From Cupriavidus sp. YR651 (GTDB lineage Bacteria > Pseudomonadota > Gammaproteobacteria > Burkholderiales > Burkholderiaceae), in contig NZ_FMYZ01000005.1 of assembly GCF_900101625.1 (NCBI RefSeq), forward strand, positions 62,001-126,000: DNA of 64,000 nucleotides, read 5' to 3'. Both the position numbers and the translations under genes were made by a program. Of the stretch, positions 41,918 through 50,157 are shown piece after piece (positions within the stretch are counted from its first letter, which is position 1; every line of letters starts with the position of its first letter). The notes beneath the pieces are model-generated. The model was not told the DNA's origin and ran no database searches. It saw nothing but the letters and a program-made list of their open reading frames with translations.

Positions 41918-42898
41918 ATGGGACTTCTGGTCAACGGCCACTGGCAGGACAAGTGGTATGACACGGCCTCCACCGGCGGCCGCTTTGTCCGCAGGGACGC
42001 GGCCTTCCGCAACTGGGTAACGGCCGACGGCGCGCCGGGCCCGAGCGGCACCGGCGGATTCCGCGCCGAGCCGGGCCGCTACCACCTCTACGTCAGCCTG
42101 GCCTGCCCGTGGGCGCACCGGACACTGATCCTGCGCAAGCTGAAAGGGCTGGAGGACATGATCGGCGTGTCGGTGGTGCACTGGCTGATGCGCGAGGAAG
42201 GCTGGACATTTGCCGATGGGCCGGGCGTCGCGTCGGACACGGTCAACGGCGCACGCGTGCTGCATCAGGTCTACACGACGGCGGCGCCGGACTACACGGG
42301 CCGCGTCACGGTGCCGGTGCTCTGGGACAAGCAACGCCAGACCATCGTCAACAACGAATCGTCCGAGATCATCCGGATGTTCAACAGTGCATTCGACGGC
42401 GTGGGCGCCGCTCCCGGCGACTACTACCCGGAGGCGTTGCGCGCGGAAATCGATGCAATCAATCCCCGCATCTACGACAACGTCAACAACGGGGTGTACA
42501 AGGCGGGATTCGCCACCTCGCAGACGGCGTACGAGGAAGCGGTCGCCCCCCTGTTCGATACGCTGGACTGGCTGGAAAACCATCTGGCGACGCGCCGCTT
42601 TCTGGTCGGCAACGTGCTCACCGAAGCCGATATCCGCCTGTTCACCACGCTGATCCGCTTTGATGCGGTGTACGTGGGCCACTTCAAATGCAATATCCGC
42701 AGGATTGCCGATTATCCGAACCTGTCCGGCTACGTGCGCGATATCTACCAGTGGCCTGGCGTGGCGCCGACGGTCAACCTGGAACACGTCAAACGGCACT
42801 ACTACGAAAGCCATCTCACGCTGAATCCGGCGGGCATCGTGCCGGTGGGACCGATGCAGGACTTCATGGCCCCGCATGATCGCGCACGGCTGGCCTGA
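41918..42898 (+). CDS. Glutathionyl-hydroquinone reductase (GST Xi class)
   Basis: 326 residues from ATG 41918. The catalytic motif LACPWAHRTLILRKLKGLE (Cys ~62) and the C-terminal GST helical domain (DIRLFTTLIRFDAVYVGHFKCN, YPNLSGYVRDIYQ) are diagnostic of the YqjG/PcpF/EcmA group. It reduces glutathionyl-hydroquinones, arising in aromatic degradation, with glutathione. Full length. Confidence 0.93.
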   Translation: MGLLVNGHWQDKWYDTASTGGRFVRRDAAFRNWVTADGAPGPSGTGGFRAEPGRYHLYVSLACPWAHRTLILRKLKGLEDMIGVSVVHWLMREEGWTFADGPGVASDTVNGARVLHQVYTTAAPDYTGRVTVPVLWDKQRQTIVNNESSEIIRMFNSAFDGVGAAPGDYYPEALRAEIDAINPRIYDNVNNGVYKAGFATSQTAYEEAVAPLFDTLDWLENHLATRRFLVGNVLTEADIRLFTTLIRFDAVYVGHFKCNIRRIADYPNLSGYVRDIYQWPGVAPTVNLEHVKRHYYESHLTLNPAGIVPVGPMQDFMAPHDRARLA

Positions 42899-42909
42899 CT
42901 GTGGCGTCG

Positions 42910-44748
42910 CTACGCGGCCGGAGCGGTCAGCGATGACACCGCGCGCGAGGCCTGCTCCACCGCGCCCGTGACCGACGGACTCCCCGCCGTATCGGCGCCG
43001 GCAATGCGGATACTGCCCACGCCACGTCCGGCCTGCTCCAGCGCCGCCTGCAGCGTGGCGTCATCGGGCGAGAGACTGCCCGGCATGTAGCTGTAGCCGT
43101 GCGCCCAGCGGTTCACCGTGATCCCGCGAATCGTCGCCGCCGAGGAAAAGCCACCCGGTGCGAGCATGCGATCCAGTTGCGCGCGGATCTCGTGCTCCAG
43201 CGCATCAAATGGCGTCCCCAGCAGGAACGCCCGTCCGGCGCGGAAGCGCTCGCGTGCACTCATCCCGCTGTCCGGCACGGTCGGCACGTAAAGCATGTGC
43301 AGAACGACCGGGTCGCCGGGATCGCCGGCCGCTTCAAGCCACAGATCGGAATAGGCCATGGTTGGCGCGTGAATGCGCCAGGTCTTGAGCGCATCGAACG
43401 CGCGCCAGTGATCGAGCGCCACCTTGGTGTAGACGACGGGCGCCTTCACGCAGGACCGTAGCGTCGCCTTGGCGTCGTCCGGCAGCGTCGGCAGGATGAA
43501 CGGCACCATCATGTTGTAGCCGGCCACCACCACGTGCTGGGTTTCCACGCGCTGCAGATTGCCCTGCCAGCCGTAGGTGACGCGGGTGAGCCGTACATCG
43601 GGCTCGATGGCGAGCGCGGTGCTGTTGAGCCGGATGCGCACGCGACTGCCGCTGACATCCAGCCGGCTGTAGTCGAAGCGAGCATTGGCGCCTTCGCCCG
43701 CTCGCCCCGATGCCGCGCCGGGCACCAGATTGTTGACGAGGGCGCGTGCCAGCGAGGCATTGCCGTCCGGAAACCACAGGCGCGAAGCCGGCGACTTGCC
43801 AAGGCGCGGATCCACCGCCGGCGCTGGCATGTTCGCCCCGGCAGGCAGGCCGATGGCGATCGCCTGCGCCACGGAAATGCCATCGGCATCGAGCGCGTAG
43901 GCATCCTGGCTGCGGCTGCGCAGGAAGCGCACGCCGGCCAGGCCCACGCCGGCCTTGTCGCGCAGGAACGTGGCGTAGCGCGTGGTTCGCAGGTAAGCCG
44001 ACCGGCTCTCGGGTGGCATGCCGGAGAGATAGTCGACCTGCGCCTGCGTCAGCCGTATCAGGGCCTGGCGGTCCGCGGCCGGTAGCGGCGCGGCATCGAG
44101 GAAACGTGCCAATCCATCGGAAGACGTCGGCGCCCCGGCATTGCTGGCATCGATCCAGTCGGCCAGCGGGTCGCCGGACAGCCACTGGTCGCGCCCGAAA
44201 TGCTCCGCATCAAGGAATACCGCCCTGCCCAGCCCGCGCCGGACGTAGCCGTCGCCGGGGCGGGTCTGCGCCGGAATCGACGGCGTCAGGCCGAGACCCG
44301 ACAGCATCTCGCGCATCGCTGCATTGTCGGTGGCGGACGGCGGCATCTCCGCGCTGCCGCCATAGGTCACCAGCGTGCGGCCCCGGACCGTGAACTCGTT
44401 GCGCTTGGCGTGCCCGCCGAAGTCATCGTGATTATCGAGAATCAGGATTCGCCGGTCAGCGCCGAACTTGCGCCGGTAGAACCAGGCCGCCGCCAGCCCG
44501 CTGATGCCGCCCCCCACGACCACGAGGTCATAGGACTCGCGGGCCAGGACCGTCGGATACTTCGCACCCTCGCGCGCAAGACTGTGCGCCAGCGTAAACG
44601 TGCCGGCATGATTGCCACGCAGCCCGGTCAGCGCCGGCGGATAGACCGGCGCCGTGGCTTGTGCGGCCCGGAGCAGCCCGGCGGGCGTCATGCCTGCGGC
44701 GATGGCCAGCGCGCTCCCGTTCAGGAAGTCTCTGCGAGTGATGGTCAT
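42910..44748 (-). CDS. Tat-exported FAD-dependent oxidoreductase
   Basis: 612 residues from ATG 44748, overlapping the cytochrome stop in ATGA. Tat leader MTITRRDFLNGSALAIAAG, then an FAD-binding Rossmann motif DLVVVGGGISGLAAAWFY (~75-92) and GGHAKRNEF. The long central region has no family-specific motif that I recognise; C-terminal GVGSIRIAGADTAGSPSVTGAVEQA is the amine-oxidase/FAD-NAD-like closing segment. The partner cytochrome c with three haems suggests electrons flow from flavin to cytochrome in the periplasm. Substrate unknown. Confidence 0.85.
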   Translation of the reverse strand: MTITRRDFLNGSALAIAAGMTPAGLLRAAQATAPVYPPALTGLRGNHAGTFTLAHSLAREGAKYPTVLARESYDLVVVGGGISGLAAAWFYRRKFGADRRILILDNHDDFGGHAKRNEFTVRGRTLVTYGGSAEMPPSATDNAAMREMLSGLGLTPSIPAQTRPGDGYVRRGLGRAVFLDAEHFGRDQWLSGDPLADWIDASNAGAPTSSDGLARFLDAAPLPAADRQALIRLTQAQVDYLSGMPPESRSAYLRTTRYATFLRDKAGVGLAGVRFLRSRSQDAYALDADGISVAQAIAIGLPAGANMPAPAVDPRLGKSPASRLWFPDGNASLARALVNNLVPGAASGRAGEGANARFDYSRLDVSGSRVRIRLNSTALAIEPDVRLTRVTYGWQGNLQRVETQHVVVAGYNMMVPFILPTLPDDAKATLRSCVKAPVVYTKVALDHWRAFDALKTWRIHAPTMAYSDLWLEAAGDPGDPVVLHMLYVPTVPDSGMSARERFRAGRAFLLGTPFDALEHEIRAQLDRMLAPGGFSSAATIRGITVNRWAHGYSYMPGSLSPDDATLQAALEQAGRGVGSIRIAGADTAGSPSVTGAVEQASRAVSSLTAPAA

Positions 44749-46058
44749 GGGGATGAGAGCGGCTTGTTGGCGTTGGCCGACTCGGGCGCACGCGTACCCA
44801 GTGCCTGCCGGCGCGCGGCGACCGTGCCTTCCGAGACCGGCTTGGCGCGATTGCCCCAGTTGCTGCGGATGAAGGTCAGCACGTTGGCAATCTCCTGGTC
44901 TTCCATCGTCCAGCCGTAACCCGGCATGTGGTAGTCCGTGGGTGCCGTGTTGACACGCGCGGTCACCGCGCCGTCCAGCAGCAGGTTGATCAGCGATGCC
45001 GGGTCCGGGTCGGCCACCGTCGGATTGCCGGCCAGCGGCGGGAAGACGCGTGCAAAGCCCTTGCCGCTGGCGTGATGGCAAGGCATGCAGAACGTGGCGT
45101 ACTGGCGCGATCCGGCGGTGTCGAACCTGCCGGCCTCCAGTTGTGTCGTCATCGTCGGGTCGTAACGGAACGGCTGGGCTTCGCCCCGGGCGCCGGGCAA
45201 GGATTTGAGGTAAGTCGCCACGGCGTCCAGGTCGTCGGACGCCATGTGTTGCGTGGAGGAAGCCACGACCGTCGACATCGGGCCGAATGACGTGGCATGG
45301 GCATTGCGTCCGGTCCGAAGGTATTCGGCGATCTCCGCCTTCGACCATGCCCCCAGGCCGGTGATCTGGTCGCCGGTCAGGTTGGTGGCCGACCAGCCCT
45401 CCACGGACGCTCCTGCCAGGAAATATCCGCTGCGTTCGTCGGTGCCTTTTTCCCCGTGCAGCATGCCGCGCGGCGTATGGCAGGCGCCGCAATGCGCCAC
45501 CGCCTGCACCACATATGCGCCACGGTTCCACGCCGCGCCTTTCGCCGCATCCGTCCGCACCGGGCGATCGGAGAGATTCAGCCAGTTCCACGGCACCAGC
45601 AGCCAGCGCATGCTGTACGGCCAGCGCATGTCGGCATCCATGTTGGTCTGGCGGACCGGTTTCACATCGGCACGCAGATAGGCATACAGCGCCGCGACGT
45701 CGTCCCGCGACATCTTTGCGTATGAGGTATACGGCATGGCCGGATACAGCCGCTTGCCGTCGCGCGCCACGCCATGGCGCACCGCGCGGTCGAAATCGTC
45801 GAGGGAATACTTGCCGAGCCCGGTCTCCGCATCCGGCGTGATATTGGTCGAATACACCGTGCCGACGCCGGTGCGCAGGGCCAGCCCGCCCGCCATCGGC
45901 GCCCCGCCCTCGCGTGTATGGCAGGCGGCGCAGTTGGCGATGCTCGCCAGATACCGGCCACGTGCGATCTGGTCTGCCGGCGCGGACGCCGCCGCGTGGG
46001 CGCCGGCGCTGGTCAGGACAAGGATGGCGGCTGACAGCCACCGGCCGTAGGGGCGCAT
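44745..46058 (-). CDS. Tri-haem cytochrome c, electron-acceptor subunit
   Basis: 437 residues from ATG 46058, which gives a proper signal peptide (MRPYGRWLSAAILVLTSAGAHAAA); starts at 46115 and 46118 would add ~20 residues. Three class I haem motifs: CAACH (~43), CGACH (~190) and CMPCH (~325), each in its own cytochrome domain, as in the cytochrome subunits of membrane alcohol/gluconate dehydrogenases. It is coupled by ATGA to the flavoprotein gene. Expected to pass electrons to the quinone pool or an oxidase. Confidence 0.9.
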   Translation of the reverse strand: MRPYGRWLSAAILVLTSAGAHAAASAPADQIARGRYLASIANCAACHTREGGAPMAGGLALRTGVGTVYSTNITPDAETGLGKYSLDDFDRAVRHGVARDGKRLYPAMPYTSYAKMSRDDVAALYAYLRADVKPVRQTNMDADMRWPYSMRWLLVPWNWLNLSDRPVRTDAAKGAAWNRGAYVVQAVAHCGACHTPRGMLHGEKGTDERSGYFLAGASVEGWSATNLTGDQITGLGAWSKAEIAEYLRTGRNAHATSFGPMSTVVASSTQHMASDDLDAVATYLKSLPGARGEAQPFRYDPTMTTQLEAGRFDTAGSRQYATFCMPCHHASGKGFARVFPPLAGNPTVADPDPASLINLLLDGAVTARVNTAPTDYHMPGYGWTMEDQEIANVLTFIRSNWGNRAKPVSEGTVAARRQALGTRAPESANANKPLSSP

Positions 46059-46139
46059 GAGGAGGGCGTGAGGGTTGGCGTCAGGTTGGCCGTCGGGGCA
46101 AGTCGCTGCAGTCATCACGGGTCACGGAATGAGCGTAGC

Positions 46140-46325
46140 TCAGCCGTGCGAGACGGCCCAGTGTGCCAGCAATACCAGGCATCCGACCAGCCCCGCCGCC
46201 ATGCCGATTCCGGTCAGGATCAGCGGCACCGGCCGCACGTTCTGGAGGTCTTGTTCGTACGCCTGCCCCTTGCGCAGGCCGAAGAAGCCCCAGAGGACAG
46301 TGGCAATCAGTCTGAGTGGATGCAC
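46140..46325 (-). CDS. DUF2970 small membrane protein
   Basis: 61 residues from GTG 46325 (CGGGAGC upstream); an ATG at 46385 is possible. RLIATVLWGFFGLRKGQAYEQD is the DUF2970 signature, followed by one C-terminal membrane helix (PLILTGIGMAAGLVGCLVLLAHW). Common in beta-proteobacteria near respiratory or membrane protein genes; function unknown. It lies 81 bp before the cytochrome gene on the same strand. Confidence 0.82.
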   Translation of the reverse strand: MHPLRLIATVLWGFFGLRKGQAYEQDLQNVRPVPLILTGIGMAAGLVGCLVLLAHWAVSHG

Positions 46326-46550
46326 GTGCGAGCTCCCGTCGTGGCCATGCCTTTCGGCAGATATCGCAATCATGCCGCGATGCACCGTGAGGGAACAGAA
46401 TCAGCCTCGTGCGATTCATACGGATCAGAAGCCCGGAAAATCCACCCGGAGTTATCGGATCAGCACATGATCTGCAATAATTCTGCGTATCAGTTGTCCG
46501 CCCCCCCCAAGACGACCAGCACGACCCGGAACGCCCCCGAACGCCCCCAC

Positions 46551-47981
46551 ATGAAACGATACGAAGCCCTGGCCGAAACCCTGGCGCAAGACATTCGCAA
46601 CGGCAGCCTGCCAGCCGGCACGCGGATGCCGTCGATCCGCAAGACCGTGGCCCAGTATGGCGTGAGCCCTTCCACGGCCTTCCAGGCCTACTACCGGCTG
46701 GAAGAACGCGGCCTGGTGCGCGCCCGCGAGCGGTCCGGCTACTACGTGGCAGGCCCGACTGGCCGTACGCTGCCCCCGCCCAAGGCGCGCCCGTCGCAAA
46801 AGGTGTCAACGGAGGTGGATATCTCCCGGCTGGTTTTCGCCGTGCTGGAGGCCGCGCGGGACCGCGAACTGGTGCAGTTCGGCTCCGCCTTCCCCTCGCC
46901 CGAACTGTTCCCGTGGAATCGCCTGGGCAAGTCGCTTGCCCGCGCCGGCCGGGACCTGGACCCGTGGTATTCCGTCAACGACCTGCCGCCCGGCAATCCG
47001 GTGCTGCGCCAGCAGATCGGCCTGCGTTACCTCGGCGCCGGTGCGCCGCAGCCCACCGACGACATCATCGTCACTAACGGCGCCCTGGAAGCGCTGAACC
47101 TTTGCCTGATGGCGGTCACCCAGCCGGGCGACGTGGTGGCCATCGAGTCGCCAGGCTTCTACGCCGCGCTCCAGGCGCTGGAACGGCTGAAGCTCAAGGC
47201 CGTGGAAATCCCCGTCGACCCGGTCGACGGCGTGGACCTCGACGCCCTGGAAGCCGCAATCGGGCGCCATCCGATCAAGGCGTGCTGGTTCATGACGCAG
47301 TTCCACAACCCGACTGGCGCCAGCATGCCGGAGGACAAGAAGCAGGCATTGGTGGCCCTGCTGACCCGGCACCAGGTGCCGCTGATCGAGGACGATGTGT
47401 ATGGCGAGCTGTACTTTGGCGATCGCTGCCCCTTGCCGGCCAAGGCGTTCGATACCGACGGGCTGGTCATGCACTGCAGCTCGTTCTCCAAGACACTTTC
47501 GCCGGGATTCCGCATCGGCTGGGTGGCGCCGGGCCGGTTTGGCGAGGCCATTCGCCATCTGAAGCTGATGACTACGCTGTCAGCCGGTGTGCCGACGCAG
47601 GTCGCGCTGGCCGAGTATCTGCAACACGGCAGCTACGACAAGCATCTGCGCCGCCTGCGGCATGTGCTGGAGACCCGGCAGGGGCAAATGATCACCGCCA
47701 TCGGCCAGCATTTTCCGGACGAGGTACGCGTCTCGCGGCCGGACGGTGGCTACTTCCTGTGGGTCGAATTCGCCAGCGGCTTTGACGCGCTGGCGCTGCA
47801 TCGCGCGGCGCTGGCGGAAGGCATCGCCATCGCACCCGGCCCGATCTTCTCCGCACGGCAGGGATACCGGAATTGCATCCGGCTGAACTACGGTCATGCA
47901 TGGGATGCGCGGGCCGAAGCGGCGGTGGCCACGCTGGGGGCGCTGGCGCGCGCGCAGTCGGTCGCGGCGGCGCGACGGTAA
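46551..47981 (+). CDS. MocR-type regulator (GntR HTH fused to PLP aminotransferase fold)
   Basis: 476 residues from ATG 46551 (MKRYEALAETLAQDIRNGSLPAGTRMPSIRKTVAQYGVSPSTAFQAYYRLEERGLV is a GntR winged helix). Type I aminotransferase fold follows (~110-460), with the PLP lysine in CSSFSKTLSPGFRIGW (Lys ~315) and the NPTG loop (FHNPTGASMPEDK). Such regulators usually control pyridoxal or amino-acid related genes. An in-frame ATG at 46467 precedes a run of eight Cs and is less likely to be used. Target unknown. Confidence 0.92.
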   Translation: MKRYEALAETLAQDIRNGSLPAGTRMPSIRKTVAQYGVSPSTAFQAYYRLEERGLVRARERSGYYVAGPTGRTLPPPKARPSQKVSTEVDISRLVFAVLEAARDRELVQFGSAFPSPELFPWNRLGKSLARAGRDLDPWYSVNDLPPGNPVLRQQIGLRYLGAGAPQPTDDIIVTNGALEALNLCLMAVTQPGDVVAIESPGFYAALQALERLKLKAVEIPVDPVDGVDLDALEAAIGRHPIKACWFMTQFHNPTGASMPEDKKQALVALLTRHQVPLIEDDVYGELYFGDRCPLPAKAFDTDGLVMHCSSFSKTLSPGFRIGWVAPGRFGEAIRHLKLMTTLSAGVPTQVALAEYLQHGSYDKHLRRLRHVLETRQGQMITAIGQHFPDEVRVSRPDGGYFLWVEFASGFDALALHRAALAEGIAIAPGPIFSARQGYRNCIRLNYGHAWDARAEAAVATLGALARAQSVAAARR

Positions 47982-48075
47982 CGGTGCGCGGGCCTGTGGC
48001 CGGCATCCACGGTCATCACGGCGTGCCGGTCTGCAGGTGGTGCGGTAAGGCGCGGTCCGGGGCCACCAACCGCGA

Positions 48076-49740
48076 TCAGGCGTGCCGCTCGCGGCCCCAG
48101 AACATCTCCAGCAGGCCGAAGCCCGCCTGCACCACCAACGCCAGCACGGCGGCAGGAATCGCCCCGGCCAGCAATTGCGTGGAATCATTCAGCGCCAGTC
48201 CCGTGGCGATGCGTTCCCCGAATCCACCAGCCCCCACGAAGGCGGCAATCGTCGCCGTGCCTACGCTGATAATGGCGGCCGTCTTGATGCCGGCCAGGAC
48301 GATCGGCATTGCCAGCGGGACTTCGACATACCGGAGCACCTGCATCGACCGGAATCCCAACGCCCGCGCCGCATCGCGCATCCCACCCGACACCTGTTGC
48401 AGGCCCGTGCATGTGTTGCGGACGATCGGCAGCAGCGCATAGAGAAACAGCGCGACCATCGCCGGCCAGACGCCAATGCGACCCAGCAACGGTATCAACA
48501 TGGCCAGCAGCGCCAGCGACGGGACCGTCTGCAGCACGCTGACGGTAGCCAGCACAACCTGCCCGAGCCGGCGCCGCCGCGCCGCGACGATGCCCAGCGG
48601 CACACCAATCAGCGTCGCCACGCCCACCGCCCCCATCACCAGCGCAACATGGCGAACTGTCAGTCGCCATGTGTCCGCGCTGAATAGCGTGGCGGCAAGG
48701 CCGCCGCGTCGTGCGTCCGCCGGAATCGCCTGCGCATTGGCGCCCTTCGACTCCGCATTCGCGCTGGCACCCGGGTTGGTGCCCGGGTTGGCATTCGACA
48801 TGGCATTCGGGTTGCCTTGCAGATTGCCGGCCAGGAATTGGCGCGCCACGGCAACAAAAGACTGGCCATCAATCTCGGCCGCGGCGTTCATGTCGATCAT
48901 GTCCGCCACGCGAATCTTGCCCGCGAGGCCCTCCAGCGCTTGCCACATCCCCGGGTAACGCCGTGGCACATCGAGCCGGTAGACCACCACCGCGTCGTAG
49001 CGCGGGAAGAAATGCAGGTTGTCCTCCAGCACGCGGAGATGGAATCTGCGGATCTTGGCGTCGGTGGAATAGATGTCGGTCGCATCGATCTGCCCCTGCG
49101 CCAGCGCCTCGTAGGCAATGCCGTGATCGATACCTGCCGGCCGCTGCGGCAGGCCATAGCGTCGCGCCAGTCCGGGCCAGCCGTCGACGCGGCCGAGGAA
49201 TTCATGGGACAGCCCCAGCCGCATCGCGGGATGCCGGGCCAGATCGGAGAGCGTGGCAACGTCGCGGCCACGCGCCTCGGACACCGCAATCGCGTAGGTG
49301 TTTTCGAACCCCAGTGGGATGGCGGCTGCCAGCCCCATCGGCGCCAGCGCCAGGTTGATCTGGGCGAGCGTGGCGCCGAGCGGCAGCTTCAGGATCTCGC
49401 TGGCCAGCGTGCCGGTGTAATCGGGATAGAGGTCGATGCTTCCGGCCTTGATCGCTTCAAAGACGATCGCCGTATTGCCCAGCCCTTGCAGGTGCCGGGC
49501 TTCGCCATGGGCGGCGGATGCGGTCTGGGTGAGGATTTCGCCCAGGATGTAGGACTCGGTGAAGCGCTTGGAGCCGACGCGCAGCGTGTCCGCCTGCGCG
49601 GCATGCCCGGTGAGCGCCATCGATAGCGCCAACAACAGCGCCACCAGCCACGCCGCCGGCATTGGCGGGCATGGCCGCCGGAGGCGCGGTACGGAGATTC
49701 GGAAACGCTGCGGAAGCAATGGCAAGCGGGGATCTCGCAT
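48076..49740 (-). CDS. Fused glycine betaine/osmoprotectant-type ABC substrate-binding and permease protein
   Basis: 554 residues from ATG 49740; an internal ATG at 49662 gives a tighter signal peptide. Substrate-binding part first (~50-310: LRVGSKRFTESYILGEI, DYTGTLASEILK, DATDIYSTDAKI), an Asn/Gly/Ala-rich linker (NPNAMSNANPGTNPGASANA), then the permease with about five helices and the EAA-type region GGMRDAARALGFRSMQVLRYVEVP. OpuF-type systems fuse these domains; here the binding domain is N-terminal. No ATPase gene is adjacent. Ligand probably a quaternary amine or similar. Confidence 0.85.
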   Translation of the reverse strand: MRDPRLPLLPQRFRISVPRLRRPCPPMPAAWLVALLLALSMALTGHAAQADTLRVGSKRFTESYILGEILTQTASAAHGEARHLQGLGNTAIVFEAIKAGSIDLYPDYTGTLASEILKLPLGATLAQINLALAPMGLAAAIPLGFENTYAIAVSEARGRDVATLSDLARHPAMRLGLSHEFLGRVDGWPGLARRYGLPQRPAGIDHGIAYEALAQGQIDATDIYSTDAKIRRFHLRVLEDNLHFFPRYDAVVVYRLDVPRRYPGMWQALEGLAGKIRVADMIDMNAAAEIDGQSFVAVARQFLAGNLQGNPNAMSNANPGTNPGASANAESKGANAQAIPADARRGGLAATLFSADTWRLTVRHVALVMGAVGVATLIGVPLGIVAARRRRLGQVVLATVSVLQTVPSLALLAMLIPLLGRIGVWPAMVALFLYALLPIVRNTCTGLQQVSGGMRDAARALGFRSMQVLRYVEVPLAMPIVLAGIKTAAIISVGTATIAAFVGAGGFGERIATGLALNDSTQLLAGAIPAAVLALVVQAGFGLLEMFWGRERHA

Positions 49741-49790
49741 CGGGATTTCCCGCCATCATAAGGGGATCGCCCGCCCAGCGCCCGTCGCGC

Positions 49791-50144
49791 CTAGGGTTTC
49801 GCCGTGAAATGCACGGCCAGCCAGACGGTTGGCTGCGCCGGATCGGTCCAGGCGACGCGATGCCGGCAATGCGCGGGCAGATGGAGCCAGTCGCCCGGCA
49901 CCAACTTGTGCATGGCTCCGGTATCGGTCTCCACGGCCCCGCTGCCGGCGACCACGAGCACCCATTCGTCCTGCGGATTGTCGTACCAGAATCCGGGCGG
50001 ACTGGACTGGCCATTGGAGACGATGCGCTCGATCGTCACCTCGCCGGCAGCCTGCCGTTGCAGCAGCGCCGTGAAGACCTCGTCCGGCGCGCCGGACGGC
50101 ACATCGTGCAGGAGGTTGCCGTGGGAGGTCGCCATGATCGCCAT
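49791..50144 (-). CDS. Cupin-domain protein
   Basis: 117 residues. Single beta-barrel: FWYDNPQDEWVLVVAGSGAVETD (metal-type Glu) and GDWLHLPAHCRHRVAWTDPAQPTVWLAVHF (His residues) fit the RmlC-like cupin. 13 bp downstream of ftsK and 50 bp upstream of the ABC gene, all on the minus strand. Start at 50144 or 50135. Possibly an enzyme or small-molecule sensor; function unknown. Confidence 0.85.
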   Translation of the reverse strand: MAIMATSHGNLLHDVPSGAPDEVFTALLQRQAAGEVTIERIVSNGQSSPPGFWYDNPQDEWVLVVAGSGAVETDTGAMHKLVPGDWLHLPAHCRHRVAWTDPAQPTVWLAVHFTAKP

Positions 50145-50157
50145 GCGTGCAGTGGCC

